Shown here: piece by piece, positions 62,074 to 64,000 of the stretch
Layout of the letters: every line of letters starts with the position of its first letter
How positions within the stretch are numbered: position 1 is the stretch's first letter
NCBI RefSeq assembly: GCF_014529935.1
Contig: NZ_JACVFC010000003.1
Location: 496,001-560,000, forward strand
Length of the DNA: 64,000 bases
Direction of reading: 5' to 3'
Source: Chitinophaga qingshengii
Lineage (GTDB): Bacteria > Bacteroidota > Bacteroidia > Chitinophagales > Chitinophagaceae
The notes under the pieces: generated by a model
Told to the model about the DNA's origin: nothing
What the model saw: the letters and a program-made list of their open reading frames with translations, nothing else
The model's database searches: none
Program-made: the position numbers and the translations under genes

Positions 62074-63009
62074 TTATGGTCTTGACACCTGTGTGCACCA
62101 GTCGAAGAAACCGATAGCGCGCAGGTCTTTTTCCATCGAAATATACTCGTTCTTTTCAAAAGGTTGCAGTGGCAGTCGCACATTACCACAGTCGAGACCT
62201 ATCATACGCATCATGGCCTTTTGCGCACGCAGGCCGCCATATTTAACGATGATACGCACCATCTCCACGGATTGCAGCTGGCATTGTTGTGCCTGATGCA
62301 GGTTTCCGGCGGTAAAGGACTGTATCAGCTGATTATACAACGGCGCTGCGAAGTTATAGGTACTGCCGATAAAGCCGTGGGCGCCGGTGGCGAGCGCGCT
62401 CAACAGCATTTCATCGGTACCGTAAAGCAGTTCGTACCGTCCCTCACTGGCATGCATACACGCCTGGAAATCGTGGATGAGGGGAGCAGTATATTTGATA
62501 CCGGCCAGGGTAGGCAGTTTGGTGGCTGCCTGCTCCAGGAAGGCGACCATATCGAGCGAGATGCCTGTCAGTGCCGGAATATTGTAATAGAACAGCGGGA
62601 GGCCGGGGGCGCCTTCAGCGATGGTGGCGAGGCTCTGTATCAGTCCGTCGATGGTTTGTATTTTAAAATACGTGGGCAGGGTGGCGGAGATATAATCGGC
62701 GCCGTGCTCCTGGGCATGGGCAGCCAGGTGCCTTGCATCCTGCAGACTATTATGTCCTACGTGTACAAATACTTTCAGTTTTTTACCGGCTGCGCGGATA
62801 AAGGCTGCGGCTGTCTCCATTCTCTCTGCGGTGGTCATAGACGGCCCTTCGCCGGTACTGCCGCATACAAAAATGCCCTGGATACCATTGGCGATCAGTA
62901 CCTGTACCATTTCGTGTATCCGTTCGGTATGGACACTACCGTCTTCGTGCATGGGTGTAAATGGCGCGGCTACCAGTCCCTGGATACGTGTTGCTGTCAT
63001 GTCGTTCAT
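62074..63009 (-). CDS. nanA: N-acetylneuraminate lyase
   Basis: 311 aa from ATG at 63009 (ATG 63000 also possible). DHDPS/NAL superfamily TIM barrel: IFVCGSTGEGPSMTTAERM (Gly50-Gly55 substrate loop), LPLFYYNIPALTGISLD (Tyr142) and the Schiff-base Lys172 in LAGIKYTAP. The YNIPALTG wording is specific to neuraminate lyases rather than dihydrodipicolinate synthase. Cleaves Neu5Ac to N-acetylmannosamine and pyruvate in the cytoplasm. Second gene seen of the operon, 14 bases after the sialidase. Confidence 0.93.
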   Translation of the reverse strand: MNDMTATRIQGLVAAPFTPMHEDGSVHTERIHEMVQVLIANGIQGIFVCGSTGEGPSMTTAERMETAAAFIRAAGKKLKVFVHVGHNSLQDARHLAAHAQEHGADYISATLPTYFKIQTIDGLIQSLATIAEGAPGLPLFYYNIPALTGISLDMVAFLEQAATKLPTLAGIKYTAPLIHDFQACMHASEGRYELLYGTDEMLLSALATGAHGFIGSTYNFAAPLYNQLIQSFTAGNLHQAQQCQLQSVEMVRIIVKYGGLRAQKAMMRMIGLDCGNVRLPLQPFEKNEYISMEKDLRAIGFFDWCTQVSRP

Positions 63010-63023
63010 GTGTTCTTTTGTGC

Positions 63024-64000
63024 TTATTGTTGAAGGATATGGCTTAAACTCTTTTTGTTTATTTTTTGGAAGATGATAGCGCTATAGGCACTTTTTTCGC
63101 CGGCTTCGTAGAGACAGCCGACATCACCATTGGGCAATACCGCCAGTGCGGAATAGGCGGCCGGTCCGGCATGCAATACGCGTAACGGCTGCCAGCTGCG
63201 GCCATCGTCGGTACTGGTTTTGAGCGTCATGTTCATCCGGCGTTCGCTGTCGGGATTGAGGAATAGCAGGATGCCGCTGCGTTTACGGGAAGGCCAGCGG
63301 TAACGTATCAGACTAGCCTGGCAAATGGGGTCGGTCAGTGCAGGCACGTCTGCCGGTGTGCTCCAGCTGCCGCCGCCATCCTGGCTGATGGACTGGGTAC
63401 GTAATCCGCGTCCGAAGTAGGAGCGGAGGCTCATCAGGAGACTCCCTTTGCCGTCCGCCAGTTCGGTTAACTGACATTCATTCACTTTGGGGCGGATGTT
63501 GCCGCCACGTTGCCAGGAACGGCCGTGGTCGTCGCTGTAGATGATGTGGGAGCCATATTCATACGGACCTTTGGCTACGCGGCCGGTGCTGTCGTCATAA
63601 CTATGGTCGCAGGGGATTACCAGCCGGCCTTTGTGGGGACCGTGCTGTACCTGAATCCCAATACCGGGACCGGTAGCATACCAGCCCCAGGACGGGTCCT
63701 TGGTAGTGGCGGTGATGTCTGCCGGCGCCGACCAGGTAGCGCCGTTGTCTTCACTTTTGCAAACCCAGACGGTGCGTGTATGCGTGGCCGTTTTATGAAT
63801 GATGTCGTGTTCCTTATCGATGCCTTCGTTACGGGTGAGCAGCAGCCAGATGGTACCGGTGCCGGCATCTACCACAGGGCAGGGATTGCCGCAGGTGTTG
63901 GCGCCGTCGTCCCATACTACCTGGGTGGCGGACCAGGTCTTGCCCCCATCGGCAGAGCGTTTCAGTAGGATGTCGATATCTCCTGCATCGGAGGGGCTTT
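63024..64000 (-). CDS. nanH: Exo-alpha-sialidase (partial, N-terminus outside window)
   Basis: The frame is open from the window edge to the stop at 63024, about 325 codons. Five Asp boxes (SxDxGxTW) are visible: SADGGKTW, SEDNGATW, SDDHGRSW, SQDGGGSW and STDDGRSW, the mark of the six-bladed sialidase propeller. CGNPCPVVDAGTG and the C-terminal YSALAVLPNGDVGCLYEAG (catalytic Tyr/Glu region) also match GH33. The N-terminal signal and first arginine are not in the window. Releases terminal sialic acids outside the cell to feed the downstream operon. Confidence 0.92.
   Translation of the reverse strand, partial: SPSDAGDIDILLKRSADGGKTWSATQVVWDDGANTCGNPCPVVDAGTGTIWLLLTRNEGIDKEHDIIHKTATHTRTVWVCKSEDNGATWSAPADITATTKDPSWGWYATGPGIGIQVQHGPHKGRLVIPCDHSYDDSTGRVAKGPYEYGSHIIYSDDHGRSWQRGGNIRPKVNECQLTELADGKGSLLMSLRSYFGRGLRTQSISQDGGGSWSTPADVPALTDPICQASLIRYRWPSRKRSGILLFLNPDSERRMNMTLKTSTDDGRSWQPLRVLHAGPAAYSALAVLPNGDVGCLYEAGEKSAYSAIIFQKINKKSLSHILQQ

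Noticed and set aside
1..64000. CRISPR arrays, tRNA or rRNA genes, insertion sequences
   Set aside because: No regularly spaced repeats, cloverleaf with CCA-type acceptor, rRNA-like stretch or transposase reading frame was found on either strand.

Overview
The window reads as a chromosomal segment of a Bacteroidota bacterium, most likely Chitinophagaceae close to Chitinophaga. The reasons are: repeated matches to the Bacteroidota -7 promoter element TAnnTTTG (several with a TTG/TTTG box about 18-21 bases upstream), the family content (DUF4920, DUF6882, glutaminase A-like, PaiB, tandem RND pumps, Kelch-SSS fusion, GH20, sialidase), many signal-peptide and lipoprotein enzymes, and frequent ATGA overlaps between genes. 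No tRNA, rRNA, CRISPR array, insertion sequence or prophage was found. The species is an inference; the sequence does not name it.

Layout. 1-6400 (minus): a Tat-type Gfo/Idh/MocA protein with a degenerate catalytic motif, then a tight three-gene module of a phage-tail-collar protein, a type I periplasmic-binding-like protein without a signal peptide, and a large secreted NHL/Ig-like protein that runs off the left edge. 6600-9240: a LysR regulator divergent from an MdaB quinone reductase and an aldo/keto reductase. 9380-10983: a parallel beta-helix lipoprotein. 11298-12892: a HEAT-repeat DNA glycosylase-like protein overlapping an SPL-type radical SAM protein. 12943-15662: two peptidases. 15852: PaiB. 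16647-25761: a TolC / adaptor / two-permease RND operon. 25758-28666: an esterase, chromosomal catB, DinB and a GNAT. 28756-33166: a DUF6882 protein, then a small membrane ORF, a flavoprotein and a GT-C-like membrane protein behind an unusual nested inverted-repeat element. 33234-36805: a GNAT, a Qnr-like pentapeptide protein, DUF4920, a methyltransferase and an orphan LuxR-type response regulator. 36867-42442: a triple-domain esterase, a DUF481 protein and a secreted six-hairpin glycosidase. 42490-42875: a deletion scar holding the 3' ends of two lost genes. 42967-49519: YceI, a small membrane protein, a 141-aa protein and a giant DUF4132 protein. 49670-54586: an unknown protein, an RluE-type pseudouridine synthase, a GH20 hexosaminidase and a polytopic membrane protein. 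54624-54717: a candidate small RNA. 54716-58428: a tail-fibre-like surface protein, a glutaminase A-like enzyme and a small basic protein. 58548-64000 (minus): a sialic-acid operon.

How parts work together. The right end makes one pathway: sialidase releases sialic acid, an alpha/beta hydrolase may remove O-acetyl groups, a Kelch mutarotase fused to an SSS symporter would equilibrate anomers and import the sugar, and NanA cleaves it. GH20 and the six-hairpin glycosidase extend the glycan-degrading theme. CatB, the Qnr-like protein and the tandem RND pump suggest intrinsic drug tolerance.

The observations most worth following are the small RNA at 54624, the nested palindromes at 29499-29559 ahead of a 48-codon ORF, the collar / binding-protein / Ig module, the deletion scar, the triple esterase, and the pairing of the DNA glycosylase-like protein with the SPL-like radical SAM protein.
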